NCBI RefSeq assembly: GCF_030406405.1
Contig: NZ_JAUEPL010000050.1
Location: 1-52,619, forward strand
Origin: Streptomyces ficellus
GTDB lineage: Bacteria; Actinomycetota; Actinomycetes; Streptomycetales; Streptomycetaceae
Reading direction: 5' to 3'
Length of the DNA: 52,619 bases
A program made the position numbers and the translations under genes. Positions 33,790 to 41,187 of the stretch are shown here, piece by piece. The notes under the pieces are model-generated. The model saw only the letters and a list, made by a program, of their open reading frames with translations, did no database searches and had not been told where the DNA came from. The stretch's first letter is position 1. The number at the start of each line of letters is the position of its first letter.

Positions 33790-34818
33790 CTACTCGCCGT
33801 CGCAGCCGCAGGACCGGCGCACTATCAGCGCCGACGGGAACTGCTTCACCCGCTCCCGGCGCGACCCCGCCACCCGCAGCCCGTCGTCCAGGACCAGGTC
33901 CACCGCCGCCCTGGCCATGGCCGGGCGGTCGGAGAAGACCGTCGTGAGCGGCGGGTCGGTCAGCGCGGCTTCCTTCACGTCGTCGAAGCCCGCCACCGCC
34001 AGGTCGCCCGGCACGTCCAGCCGCAGCTCGCGCGCCGCGCGCAGCACGCCGATCGCCTGGTCGTCCGTCGCGCAGAAGATCGCCGGCGGCCGGTCCGGGC
34101 CCGACAGGATCTTCAGGGCCAGCTCATAGGCGTCGTAGCGGTTGAACGGCGCGTGGAACAGCCGGCCGTCCACCGGGCGGCCGGACTCCTGCATCGCGCG
34201 GCGCCAGCCCTCGACGTGGTCGGTCACCGGGTCGCCGACCGCCGGGGTCGTCTCCACGCCGCCGAGGCAGGCGACGTACTCGTGCCCGTGCTCCAGCAGG
34301 TGGCGGACGGCGAGCTGCGCACCGCCGATGTCGTCCGTGACGACCGCGACGTCGTCGATGGCCTCGGGCCGCTCGTGCAGCAGCACCACCCGCGCGTCCC
34401 ACGCCTCGATCTCCTGCGCGGCGCGCTCGCTCGGGCCCTGGCTGACCAGGATCAGCCCGGCGACCCGCATGCCCAGGAAGGCCCGCAGATAGTGCAGCTC
34501 GCGCTCGTCGCGGTAGTCGGAGTTGCCGACGAGGACCATTTTCCCGCGGTCGGCGGCGGCTCGTTCGACCGCGTGCGCCATCTCCGCGAAGAACGGCTGC
34601 CGGGCATCCGGAACGATCATGCCTATGAGGTCCGTACGCCGTGAGGCCATCGCCTGCGCGACCCGGTCGGGCCGGTAGCCCAGCTCCTTGATCGCCGCGA
34701 GTACCCGCTCGCGCGTGGCCGGGGCGACCGGCCGGGGTCCGTTGTTGATGACATAGCTCACGACCGCGGTAGAAGTACCCGCCAGTCGCGCCACATCGTC
34801 CCGCGTCACCTTGGCCAC
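33790..34818 (-). CDS. LacI family transcriptional regulator
   Basis: A 342-residue LacI/GalR regulator. The N-terminal helix-turn-helix and hinge (TRDDVARLAGTSTAVVSYVI to about residue 55) are followed by a periplasmic-binding-protein-like sensor domain, including IFCATDDQAIGVLRAARE and VAGFDDVKEA. No sugar-utilisation genes are adjacent, so the ligand is unknown; the sequence ends in an unusual Cys pair, RRSCGCDGE, shared by some Streptomyces members. GTG 34818 has TAGACT 7 nt upstream, suggesting a leaderless transcript separate from glnR, which ends 24 nt before it. Confidence 0.9.
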   Translation of the reverse strand: MAKVTRDDVARLAGTSTAVVSYVINNGPRPVAPATRERVLAAIKELGYRPDRVAQAMASRRTDLIGMIVPDARQPFFAEMAHAVERAAADRGKMVLVGNSDYRDERELHYLRAFLGMRVAGLILVSQGPSERAAQEIEAWDARVVLLHERPEAIDDVAVVTDDIGGAQLAVRHLLEHGHEYVACLGGVETTPAVGDPVTDHVEGWRRAMQESGRPVDGRLFHAPFNRYDAYELALKILSGPDRPPAIFCATDDQAIGVLRAARELRLDVPGDLAVAGFDDVKEAALTDPPLTTVFSDRPAMARAAVDLVLDDGLRVAGSRRERVKQFPSALIVRRSCGCDGE

Positions 34819-34842
34819 GCGCGGCAGTCTACGCGGGGTGAC

Positions 34843-35637
34843 CTACCTCTGGGCAGGGCGTACGGCGGCTTGCTCCGCCCCGGCGGTGTCGGCCGTACGG
34901 GTGACGGCGGCCGCCTTGGCGGCTTTGGCCTCTTTCGTACGGGCCTCCTCCGCCGCGCGCTCCACCTTCTCCGGCGTCACGAAGCGGTAGCCCACGTTGC
35001 GCACGGTGCCGATCAGCGACTCGTGCTCGGGGCCGAGCTTGGCGCGCAGTCGCCGTACGTGGACGTCGACCGTCCGGGTACCGCCGAAGTAGTCGTACCC
35101 CCACACCTCCTGGAGGAGCTGCGCCCTGGTGAAGACCCGCCCAGGGTGCTGGGCCAGGTACTTCAGCAGCTCGAACTCCTTGAAGGTCAGGTCCAGGACG
35201 CGGCCCTTGAGCTTCGCGCTGTACGTCGCCTCGTCCACCGACAGGTCGCCGTTGCGGATCTCCATGGGGGAGTCGTCGGTGGTGATCTGCTGGCGGCCCG
35301 TCGCCAGCCGCAGCCGTGCCTCGACCTCGGCCGGGCCCGCGGTGTCCAGCAGGACGTCGTCAATGCCCCAGTCGGCGGTGACGGCCGCGAGACCGCCCTC
35401 CGTGACGACCAGGAGCAGCGGGCAGCCCGGTCCGGTGGACCGCAGCAGCTGGCACAGCGACCGCACCTGCGGCAGGTCGCGGCGGCCGTCGACGAGGATC
35501 ACGTCCGCGCCGGGGGTGTCGACCAGGGCCGGGCCCTCGGCGGGGGCCACGCGCACGTTGTGCAGCAGCAGTCCGAGGGCGGGAAGCACCTCGGTCGACG
35601 GCTGGAGGGCATTGGTCAGGAGGAGCAGAGAGCTCAT
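34843..35637 (-). CDS. glnR: Nitrogen regulator GlnR
   Basis: A 264-residue OmpR-like regulator that I recognise as GlnR, activating and repressing nitrogen assimilation genes (glnA, glnII, amtB-glnK-glnD) in actinobacteria. MSSLLLLTNALQPSTEVLPA opens an atypical receiver domain with Asp50 but without the full acidic pocket, so it works without an orthodox kinase. The DNA-binding winged helix (about 130-222) has DLTFKEFELLKYLAQHPGRVF and GTRTVDVHVRRLRAKLG. The C-terminus is an Ala/Lys/Glu-rich tail that varies between species. No kinase gene is adjacent, as expected. Confidence 0.97.
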   Translation of the reverse strand: MSSLLLLTNALQPSTEVLPALGLLLHNVRVAPAEGPALVDTPGADVILVDGRRDLPQVRSLCQLLRSTGPGCPLLLVVTEGGLAAVTADWGIDDVLLDTAGPAEVEARLRLATGRQQITTDDSPMEIRNGDLSVDEATYSAKLKGRVLDLTFKEFELLKYLAQHPGRVFTRAQLLQEVWGYDYFGGTRTVDVHVRRLRAKLGPEHESLIGTVRNVGYRFVTPEKVERAAEEARTKEAKAAKAAAVTRTADTAGAEQAAVRPAQR

Positions 35638-35795
35638 CGCGCTTCCCCACCTGCCCGGCTCGTCGTCCTATGGTCGTGCACGGTTCGCTGGCCCATAACG
35701 TCGGTTCCTCCTCGGTCCCTGCGAGGACGTTGCGGCACTGCTTCGTACGGCTTCGTACGGCGTCGTACGGCGGCTCCCGCGCCCTGAGAGCCTTT

Positions 35796-35812
35796 GTTCA
35801 CCAGCCTGTAAC
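35796..35812. promoter_or_regulatory. Possible PhoP/GlnR site upstream of glnR
   Basis: GTTCACCAGCCTGTAAC on the plus strand. The left part is a PHO unit core and the minus strand reads GTTAC-N6-GTGAAC, close to a GlnR half-box. It lies about 160 nt before the glnR start. Both readings are tentative. Confidence 0.35.
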
Positions 35813-35820
35813 AACGGGCG

Positions 35821-35861
35821 GAAAACACAAAAGGATCCGGGGGCTGCATTGCCCGGATCCT
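35821..35861 (-). terminator. Intrinsic terminator or attenuator ahead of glnR
   Basis: On the minus strand AGGATCCGGG and its exact complement form a 10-bp stem with a 10-nt loop, followed by TTTTGTGTTTT. U-rich tails are rare in this genome. It ends some transcript before glnR: either a short RNA from 35862-36080 or an attenuated glnR leader. Confidence 0.6.
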
Positions 35862-36125
35862 CTCCGCAGCACAATAGCCCACATCAGGCCCGGGGCAGAG
35901 GGTGCGTTTCACCATGCGGATGTTTCCTCGATCACTCACGGCCTTCCGCGCGCAACGCTCCGTACCTCCGACCGGGTGCGTATCGAAGCGGGACATGAGC
36001 CGCATACAGCCAGTGTCTCTGATCAGGCACGGGGACCGCGGCCCGTACGTCCCGGTGGACCGTCCCCGCTGTCGGCGGCATAGCTCATGATGGAGGGCGA
36101 CGAGGCCGACGAAAGGAGTGCCGCT

Positions 36126-36380
36126 ATGGCAGCGGGGACCATCCGCTACTGGGCCGCGGCCAAGGCCGCCGCCGGGATCGCCGAGGAGCCGTACGCCGCG
36201 GAGAACCTGGCCGAGGCGCTGGACGCCGTGCGCGAGCGGCACCCGGGTGAGCTCGTCCGGGTACTCCAGAGGTGTTCGTTCCTGGTCGACGGCGACCCCG
36301 TCGGGACCCGGGATCATGAGACCGTACGGCTGGCCGAGGGCGGCACGGTCGAGGTGCTCCCGCCGTTCGCAGGAGGGTGA
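36126..36380 (+). CDS. MoaD/ThiS family sulfur-carrier protein
   Basis: An 84-residue beta-grasp protein ending in PPFAGG. The C-terminal Gly-Gly is the thiocarboxylation site by which MoaD, ThiS and CysO-like proteins carry sulfur after activation by an E1-like enzyme. GTIRYWAAAKAAAG and the central EVLPP turn fit the family. ATG 36126 has AAAGGAG upstream and is better than the open-frame start at 36087. It precedes the membrane protein gene by 10 nt and lies near sulfurtransferase genes, so a role in molybdopterin or other sulfur transfer is likely. Confidence 0.85.
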   Translation: MAAGTIRYWAAAKAAAGIAEEPYAAENLAEALDAVRERHPGELVRVLQRCSFLVDGDPVGTRDHETVRLAEGGTVEVLPPFAGG

Positions 36381-36390
36381 ACCCCAGAGC

Positions 36391-37635
36391 ATGAGCAGCG
36401 ATCAGCAGTACCCGTACGGCTACCAGGACCCGAACGTCGCGCAGACGTGGGATGGCCAGACCTGGGACACCCACTACCAGCCCACGGTCCAGCCCGGCCC
36501 GGCCATGGAACCGGGTCACGCGGGCTACCCCGGCCAGGCGGTCCAGCCGGGGCACGCCGGGCACCAGGGCCGGCCCACGCAGCCGGGCCACGCCGGTCTC
36601 CCCGGTGACGGGGGGTACCCCGGCCGGTCGGCTCAGGGGGCTCAGTCGGGTCAGGCGGGTCACGCCGGTTATGCGGGGCATGCGGGGCAGCCCGGGCAGC
36701 AGCAGGGGGCGGGGGCCGCCGAGACCGCTTATCTGCCGGCGCAGAGCGCGGGGTCGTATCCGTTGCCGCCGGAGGTCCCGTACGACCACCCGACCACCCA
36801 GCTGCGGCCGGTCGCCGCCGAGGCCGCGCCGGCCGCCGGGCCCGGGTACAGCGCGCCCACCACCGCCGGTCACGTCCGGATGACCGACGCCCAGCGGGCC
36901 CGTGCCGAGGGACGGTCGCCGATCATCGAGCCGGGCATGCAGCCCGCCGCCCTGACCGCCGTGCTCGGGGGCCTGCTCGCGGCGGGCGCCGCCATCGGGC
37001 CGTACGGGCTGCTCGTCCCGCTGATCCTGCTCCAGGCCGTCACCGCCGCCGGCTGGTTCCGGCTCAACGGCATGTGGCCGGCCCGTCAGGGCATCGCCCT
37101 CGCCTTCGCGGGCGGCCTCACCGCGGACGTCGCGCTGCTCGCGGCCGGTGAGGAGCACGCGCCCGCCGCGATCCTCGGCACGCTCGGGGTGTGGGTGCTG
37201 CTCGGGCTGATCCTCCAGCTGCGCAGCCACGCGGGCTCCGACGAGCGGCAGTACGGCCTGATGGCCACCGTCGCCTCCTCGGCGCTCGCGGTCGTCGCGG
37301 CCGGGCACCTCGCCGCCGCGCCCGACGCGGTGATCGTCGGCTGTCTCGCGGTCGCGGTCACGGTCCTGGCCCGCGCGCTGCCGCTGCCGGGCGCCGCGTC
37401 GCTCGTCATCGCCCTGATGGCCGCCGCCGGTGCCGGGGTCGCCGCCGGGGGGATGACCGGCATGGGCGCGCAGGGCGCGCTGCTGGGCCTGGGCGCCGGG
37501 GTGTGCGCCCTGATCGGGCACCGGGTCGCGAGCTACGACTACCCGTCGCGCTTCGTCCACATGACGGCCGGTGTGGCGCTGCCGCTCGCCGTCGCCGTGC
37601 CCGCCGTCTATCTGCTGGGGCGCGCCCTGGCCTGA
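36391..37635 (+). CDS. Polytopic membrane protein with Pro-Gly-His repeats
   Basis: A 414-residue protein of unknown function. Residues 30-105 are a low-complexity cytoplasmic segment with PGHAGYPGQ-like repeats (PGHAG at least four times), rich in Gln, Gly and Pro. A hydrophobic C-terminal half from about residue 190 makes some eight membrane helices, rich in Ala/Gly/Leu. Similar proteins sit beside moaD-like genes in Streptomyces. The repeat region resembles tip-localised or disordered interaction tails. An AGGAGG lies 14 nt before the ATG, rather far. Confidence 0.82.
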   Translation: MSSDQQYPYGYQDPNVAQTWDGQTWDTHYQPTVQPGPAMEPGHAGYPGQAVQPGHAGHQGRPTQPGHAGLPGDGGYPGRSAQGAQSGQAGHAGYAGHAGQPGQQQGAGAAETAYLPAQSAGSYPLPPEVPYDHPTTQLRPVAAEAAPAAGPGYSAPTTAGHVRMTDAQRARAEGRSPIIEPGMQPAALTAVLGGLLAAGAAIGPYGLLVPLILLQAVTAAGWFRLNGMWPARQGIALAFAGGLTADVALLAAGEEHAPAAILGTLGVWVLLGLILQLRSHAGSDERQYGLMATVASSALAVVAAGHLAAAPDAVIVGCLAVAVTVLARALPLPGAASLVIALMAAAGAGVAAGGMTGMGAQGALLGLGAGVCALIGHRVASYDYPSRFVHMTAGVALPLAVAVPAVYLLGRALA

Positions 37636-37734
37636 CCCGGGAACCCGCCACGCGGGGAACCAATGAACAGCCCCGGACGTCGATCATGACGTGACGGGGG
37701 GCCCGGCGCGAACAGGGTGGGGGAACACCGAGCG

Positions 37735-38427
37735 ATGCGTGCACTGCGAATACTGCTGATCACCGTGGTGGTCCTCGGTGGTCTCTTCACCATCGCGGAC
37801 CGGCTGGCGGTGAACTACGCCGAGTCGGAGGCTGCGGACAGGATCCGTGCCTCCCAGGGACTGGCCGGCTCCGCGGACGTCTCGATCAGGGGCTTCCCGT
37901 TCCTGACCCAGGTCCTCGGCAAGGAGCTCGACCAGGTCGACGTGACCCTCACGGGCGTGGAGGCGTCGGCCGGCGGCCGGGCGGTCCGTGTCGGCGACAT
38001 GAGCGCCGAGCTCCACCACGTACAACTGCGGAACAACTTCTCCCAGGCGGTCGCCGCCTCCGCCACCGGCACCGCGCGCATCTCGTACGCCGACCTCGGC
38101 AGGGCCTCCGGCGAGGACGTCACGCTCGCCCACGGCGGCAACGGCAAGGTGAAGGTCACCGGCAGCGTCGACATACCGGTCCTGGGCCCCGTCACGCGCA
38201 GCGTGCTGTCCACGGTCAGTGTCGTCGACGGCGACACCATCCGGGTACGGGCCGACAAGGTGCCCGGCGAGGGCATCCCCGGCCTGGAGGAGCGGATCCG
38301 CGAGCGCACCGACTTCGACCGGCAGGTCGGCGGGCTGCCGGCCGGGATGAAGCTCCAGAAGGTCCAGGCGACGGCCACGGGCCTCGCGGTCACCGTCACC
38401 GGAACGGACGTCGTCCTGGCGGGGTGA
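37735..38427 (+). CDS. DUF2993 (LmeA-like) secreted lipid-binding protein
   Basis: A 230-residue exported protein. One N-terminal helix (4-24) acts as signal anchor, followed by a DUF2993 domain: DRLAVNYAESEAADRIRAS, ADVSIRGFPFLTQVLGKELDQVDVTLTG and the final VTVTGTDVVLAG are all family-typical. Mycobacterial relatives (LmeA) bind phospholipid and support lipomannan elongation, so an envelope lipid role is inferred. ATG 37735 has GGGGGAAC upstream; the GTG at 37717 is less likely. Confidence 0.85.
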   Translation: MRALRILLITVVVLGGLFTIADRLAVNYAESEAADRIRASQGLAGSADVSIRGFPFLTQVLGKELDQVDVTLTGVEASAGGRAVRVGDMSAELHHVQLRNNFSQAVAASATGTARISYADLGRASGEDVTLAHGGNGKVKVTGSVDIPVLGPVTRSVLSTVSVVDGDTIRVRADKVPGEGIPGLEERIRERTDFDRQVGGLPAGMKLQKVQATATGLAVTVTGTDVVLAG

Positions 38428-38457
38428 CGTCCTCCCGGCGGGCCGAAGGCGCGTCGC

Positions 38458-38515
38458 GGGCACGACGCGGGGCGAGGGCACGACGCGGGCACGACGCGGG
38501 GCGAGGGCACGACGC
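38458..38515. repeat. Two 29-bp tandem repeats
   Basis: Units 38458-38486 and 38487-38515 are identical and are themselves built from GGGCACGACGC and GGGGCGA. They lie 31 nt after a stop codon, like other slippage repeats in this window. Confidence 0.9.
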
Positions 38516-38548
38516 GGCGCGCTGGGGGTGTTTCGGCCACATCGGCCA

Positions 38549-38669
38549 CATGGTGAGACGGGCGCGTCCGCTTTCGCGGGCGAGCGGCGGAAAGCCCTGC
38601 GGAGCGGGGCTCGGAGGTGCTTCCGCCTCGCGTGCCGTCCCGTATACCGGACGATCGCGTCTCACCATG
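38549..38669. promoter_or_regulatory. Split 12-bp inverted repeat upstream of the leader
   Basis: CATGGTGAGACG at 38549-38560 and its exact complement at 38658-38669 are 97 bp apart. The right arm is next to the leader's -35, so the pair could be a looped repressor or activator site for sulfur genes. Confidence 0.45.
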
Positions 38670-38679
38670 CGACACGCCG

Positions 38680-38709
38680 GTGACACGGCCGCCCGTCCGT
38701 CCCTACGAT
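38680..38709 (+). promoter_or_regulatory. Promoter of the leader-peptide/cysA transcript
   Basis: -35 GTGACA (38680-38685), 18-bp spacer, -10 TACGAT (38704-38709), then 7 nt to the leader ATG. Transcription should start at or next to the ATG, giving a leaderless mRNA. Confidence 0.7.
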
Positions 38710-38716
38710 CGGACCC

Positions 38717-38797
38717 ATGAAGCGTCAGGCGGATCTCACGAAGCGGCGGGCAGTAGACCTGTGCCGCGTCGCCGCCATGCTCTGTCGCTCCGTCTGA
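38717..38797 (+). CDS. Putative cysteine-responsive leader peptide
   Basis: A 26-residue peptide, MKRQADLTKRRAVDLCRV followed by AAMLCRSV. It belongs to the short Arg/Cys leader peptides found before sulfur-assimilation genes in actinobacteria. Cys16 and Cys23 near its end would let cysteine-tRNA supply control ribosome progress and so the structure of the 180-nt leader before the sulfurtransferase gene. A GCGGG/CCCGC hairpin followed by a T-rich patch begins at its stop codon and could be the switch. Too short for routine calling; codon order and promoter placement support it. Confidence 0.78.
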   Translation: MKRQADLTKRRAVDLCRVAAMLCRSV

Positions 38798-38976
38798 GCG
38801 GGAGCATCGCCCCCGCGTTTCCCGGGTCCTTTTGGACGCATTCGGGCCCATCCCCGTGCCGTAGCAGCCACGCACGCCCGTACATCCCCGTACGCGAAGA
38901 GCGCCCGGCACCACCTCGGCACCACCCTCGCAACACCAGCCACACCCCGCCGCAGACTGCCCCGGAGGAGAACAGC

Positions 38977-39822
38977 ATGAGCCGCAGCGACGTCCTGGTA
39001 GACGCCGACTGGGTCGAGGCCCACATCGACGACCCGAAGGTCGTCATCGTCGAGGTCGACGAGGACACCTCGGCGTACGACAAGAACCACATCAAGAACG
39101 CCGTACGGATCGACTGGAAGAAGGACCTCCAGGACCCGGTCCGCCGCGACTTCGTCGACCAGGAGGGCTTCGAGAAGCTCCTCTCGGCGAAGGGCATCGC
39201 CAACGACGACACCGTCGTCCTCTACGGCGGCAACAACAACTGGTTCGCCTCGTACGCCTACTGGTACTTCAAGCTGTACGGCCACGAGAACGTCAAGCTC
39301 CTCGACGGCGGCCGCAAGAAGTGGGAGCTGGACTCCCGCGACCTGGTCGACGGCTCCGAGGTCCCGAACCGCCCGGCCACCGAGTACAAGGCCAAGCCGC
39401 AGGACACCTCGATCCGCGCGTTCCGCGACGACGTCGTGGCCGCCATCGGCAACCTGAACCTGGTCGACGTGCGCTCCCCCGACGAGTTCAGCGGCAAGCT
39501 GCTCGCCCCGGCGCACCTCCCGCAGGAGCAGTCGCAGCGCCCCGGCCACGTGCCGAGCGCCCGCAACATCCCGTGGTCCAAGAACGCCAACGACGACGGC
39601 ACCTTCAAGTCCGACGAGGAGCTCAAGGCGCTGTACGCCGAGGAGCAGGTCGACCTGGAGAAGGACACGATCGCCTACTGCCGCATCGGTGAGCGCTCGG
39701 CCCTGACCTGGTTCGTCCTGCACGAGCTGCTCGGCCAGGAGAACGTCAAGAACTACGACGGCTCGTGGACCGAGTACGGCTCCCTCGTCGGCGTGCCGAT
39801 CGAGCTCGGCGCCAACAAGTAA
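38977..39822 (+). CDS. cysA: Thiosulfate sulfurtransferase (rhodanese)
   Basis: A 281-residue tandem-domain rhodanese. Sulfur from thiosulfate is carried as a persulfide on Cys235, in the active-site loop AYCRIGERSALTWF; VVLYGGNNNWFASYAYWYFKLYGHENVKLLDGG and NLVDVRSPDEFSGK are typical. The protein matches actinobacterial CysA/SseA-type sulfurtransferases. GGAGGAG lies 6 nt before ATG 38977. It is preceded by the cysteine leader peptide and followed 50 nt later by the DUF1416 gene, with which it forms a conserved pair. Confidence 0.95.
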   Translation: MSRSDVLVDADWVEAHIDDPKVVIVEVDEDTSAYDKNHIKNAVRIDWKKDLQDPVRRDFVDQEGFEKLLSAKGIANDDTVVLYGGNNNWFASYAYWYFKLYGHENVKLLDGGRKKWELDSRDLVDGSEVPNRPATEYKAKPQDTSIRAFRDDVVAAIGNLNLVDVRSPDEFSGKLLAPAHLPQEQSQRPGHVPSARNIPWSKNANDDGTFKSDEELKALYAEEQVDLEKDTIAYCRIGERSALTWFVLHELLGQENVKNYDGSWTEYGSLVGVPIELGANK

Positions 39823-39872
39823 TCCCGGACCTCCCGTCCTCCCCCTCCCCCGAAGACCCCTCAGGAGTACCC

Positions 39873-40160
39873 ATGTGTGGAGCACAGGCCGGCGGCCCGG
39901 ACGCTTCGACGATCAAGCCCGGTGAGACCACGATCCAGGGCCAGGTGACCAAGGACGGCGAGCCCGTCGTCGGTTACGTGCGCCTGCTGGACTCGACCGG
40001 TGAGTTCACCGCCGAGGTCCCGACCTCCGCGACCGGCCAGTTCCGCTTCTACGCGGCCGAGGGCACGTGGACCGTGCGCGCCCTCGTCCCGGGCGGCACG
40101 GCCGACCGCACGGTCGTCGCCCAGCAGGGCGGCCTGGCCGAGGTCGCGATCGCCGTCTGA
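39873..40160 (+). CDS. DUF1416 protein
   Basis: A 95-residue beta-rich protein that nearly always follows the thiosulfate sulfurtransferase in actinobacteria. It opens MCGAQAGGPD, with a Cys2 that may carry sulfur, and then looks like an Ig/carboxypeptidase-regulatory-like fold (TTIQGQVTKDGEPVVGYVRLLD ... FRFYAAEGTWTVRAL). Function unknown; a sulfurtransferase partner role is inferred from linkage. AGGAG precedes the ATG by 6 nt. Confidence 0.9.
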   Translation: MCGAQAGGPDASTIKPGETTIQGQVTKDGEPVVGYVRLLDSTGEFTAEVPTSATGQFRFYAAEGTWTVRALVPGGTADRTVVAQQGGLAEVAIAV

Positions 40161-40177
40161 CGGCACCGCTGTACTGG

Positions 40178-40237
40178 CCGAAGGGCCGCACCTCCTGGGG
40201 GTTGGACGCTTACCGGGACCGAGGTGCGGCCCTTCGG
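40178..40237. terminator. Terminator after the sulfurtransferase operon
   Basis: A perfect 17-bp stem (40178-40194 with 40221-40237) and 26-nt loop directly after the DUF1416 gene. Confidence 0.82.
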
Positions 40238-40270
40238 TCGTCCCGCGGCCGGCGGTCGTACGCTGGACGT

Positions 40271-40531
40271 ATGTACGCCCGCCGTCGGCACATCTACTTC
40301 GGGATGATGACGGCCTGCCTGGTGCTCTTCGTGGGCGGCTGGGCCGTCGTACGGCTGTGGTCCACGCCCGTGGCCATCGCCATGTGCATGATCGCCATGG
40401 TCATCCCGCCGGTCGCGGCGATGATCGCCAACCGGCGCGGGCCGGAGGACCGCTGGTGGGACGACCCCTCCGGCGACCCGCAGTCCGACGAGTGGTGGGA
40501 CGAACTCGACGGCAAGCGGAAGCACTCGTAG
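40271..40531 (+). CDS. DUF3099 membrane protein
   Basis: An 86-residue protein with two helices (about 8-28 and 31-52) and an acidic Trp-rich tail (RWWDDPSGDP, DEWWDELDG), the DUF3099 layout. TACGCT lies 6 nt before the ATG, suggesting a leaderless transcript independent of the upstream operon. Function unknown. Confidence 0.85.
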   Translation: MYARRRHIYFGMMTACLVLFVGGWAVVRLWSTPVAIAMCMIAMVIPPVAAMIANRRGPEDRWWDDPSGDPQSDEWWDELDGKRKHS

Positions 40532-40545
40532 ACGTCACACGTCAC

Positions 40546-40584
40546 GACGTCCGACGCGTCAGACGTCCGACGCGTCAGACGTCA
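40546..40584. repeat. 16-bp tandem repeat
   Basis: GACGTCCGACGCGTCA occurs twice in tandem (40546-40561, 40562-40577) plus a partial third copy, 14 nt after the DUF3099 stop. The units are palindrome-rich and lie between convergent genes. Confidence 0.85.
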
Positions 40585-40610
40585 GGGGGCTCAGGGGGCG
40601 TCGGGGGACG

Positions 40611-40973
40611 TCAGTAGACCAGGGCCTGGACGCCGTCGGCCATGGTCTCGCTGACGAAGACCTGCGCCCCCGCGATCCGTACGCCCTCCAGGACGTCCTT
40701 CTCGGTGATCTCGCGGCGCGCCGCGCACTGGGTGCACAGCGTGATGCGCCCGCCCGCCTGGATCGACTCGATCAGGTCCGGCAGCGGCGCGGCGTGCGGC
40801 AGTTCGAACTCGGCCGCCCGGCCCGGCAGCGCGAACCACGAGGACTCGCCGGTCAGCCAGAGCGACACCTCCACCCCGCTGGCCACGGCGACCGCCGCCA
40901 CCGTGAAGGCCTGCGAGCAGCGCTCGGGGGCGTCGGCCCCTGCGGTCACCTTGATCACGAGCTTCTTCGCCAT
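40611..40973 (-). CDS. DsrE-family sulfur-handling protein
   Basis: A 120-residue small alpha/beta protein of the DsrE/TusD superfamily. The N-terminal strand KLVIKVTAGADAPERCSQAF and the segment ITLCTQCAARREI, with a CxxC pair, fit a role in persulfide relay. It lies next to the sulfurtransferase genes, convergent with DUF3099. TACAGT sits 7 nt upstream of ATG 40973 and there is no ribosome binding site, so it is probably leaderless. Confidence 0.85.
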   Translation of the reverse strand: MAKKLVIKVTAGADAPERCSQAFTVAAVAVASGVEVSLWLTGESSWFALPGRAAEFELPHAAPLPDLIESIQAGGRITLCTQCAARREITEKDVLEGVRIAGAQVFVSETMADGVQALVY

Positions 40974-41057
40974 ACCCGGAACTGTAATGCGGGAAGGGGC
41001 CCATTAGGCTGGAGGTGGCCCTTACACCGCTCACACCCGCTCACCGAGGAGCACCCC

Positions 41058-41159
41058 GTGCTTGAGGCTTTCTTCTCCGCCCTGCTGATCCTGGTCTGCG
41101 TCGGCGTCATCGGCTTCGGCGTCCTGACCGTGAAGAAGCTGTACCAGGGCCAGCGCTGA
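41058..41159 (+). CDS. 33-aa single-helix membrane peptide
   Basis: A tiny protein, MLEAFFSALLILVCVGVIGF followed by a basic end KKLYQGQR. One membrane helix, cytoplasmic C-terminus by the positive-inside rule. GTG 41058 has a strong GAGGAGC 5 nt upstream, and I recall near-identical peptides across Streptomyces in this position. Function unknown. It lies 28 nt before the nitrobindin-like gene and may be cotranscribed. Confidence 0.72.
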   Translation: MLEAFFSALLILVCVGVIGFGVLTVKKLYQGQR

Positions 41160-41187
41160 CCACTCCTACAGATCGCCTGAGCTCATC

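Larger units (their letters stand above)
35638..36125. other. glnR upstream region
   Basis: A 488-bp gap between divergent glnR and the MoaD-like gene. It holds a PhoP/GlnR-like site near 35796-35812 and a hairpin with U-tract on the minus strand. A 62-codon plus-strand frame (35902-36090) and minus-strand frames exist, but their codon use is not Streptomyces-like and I do not call them genes. Confidence 0.6.
38428..38679. other. Intergenic region before the sulfur leader peptide
   Basis: No gene is visible. It holds two copies of a 29-bp tandem repeat directly after the DUF2993 stop and a widely spaced 12-bp inverted repeat whose right arm lies 11 bp before the -35 of the leader promoter. 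Confidence 0.7.

Noticed and set aside
35902..36090. 62-codon plus-strand frame between glnR and the MoaD-like gene
   Set aside because: Third-position GC is not raised, there is no ribosome binding site, and it lies over the regulatory region; conservation would have to be shown.
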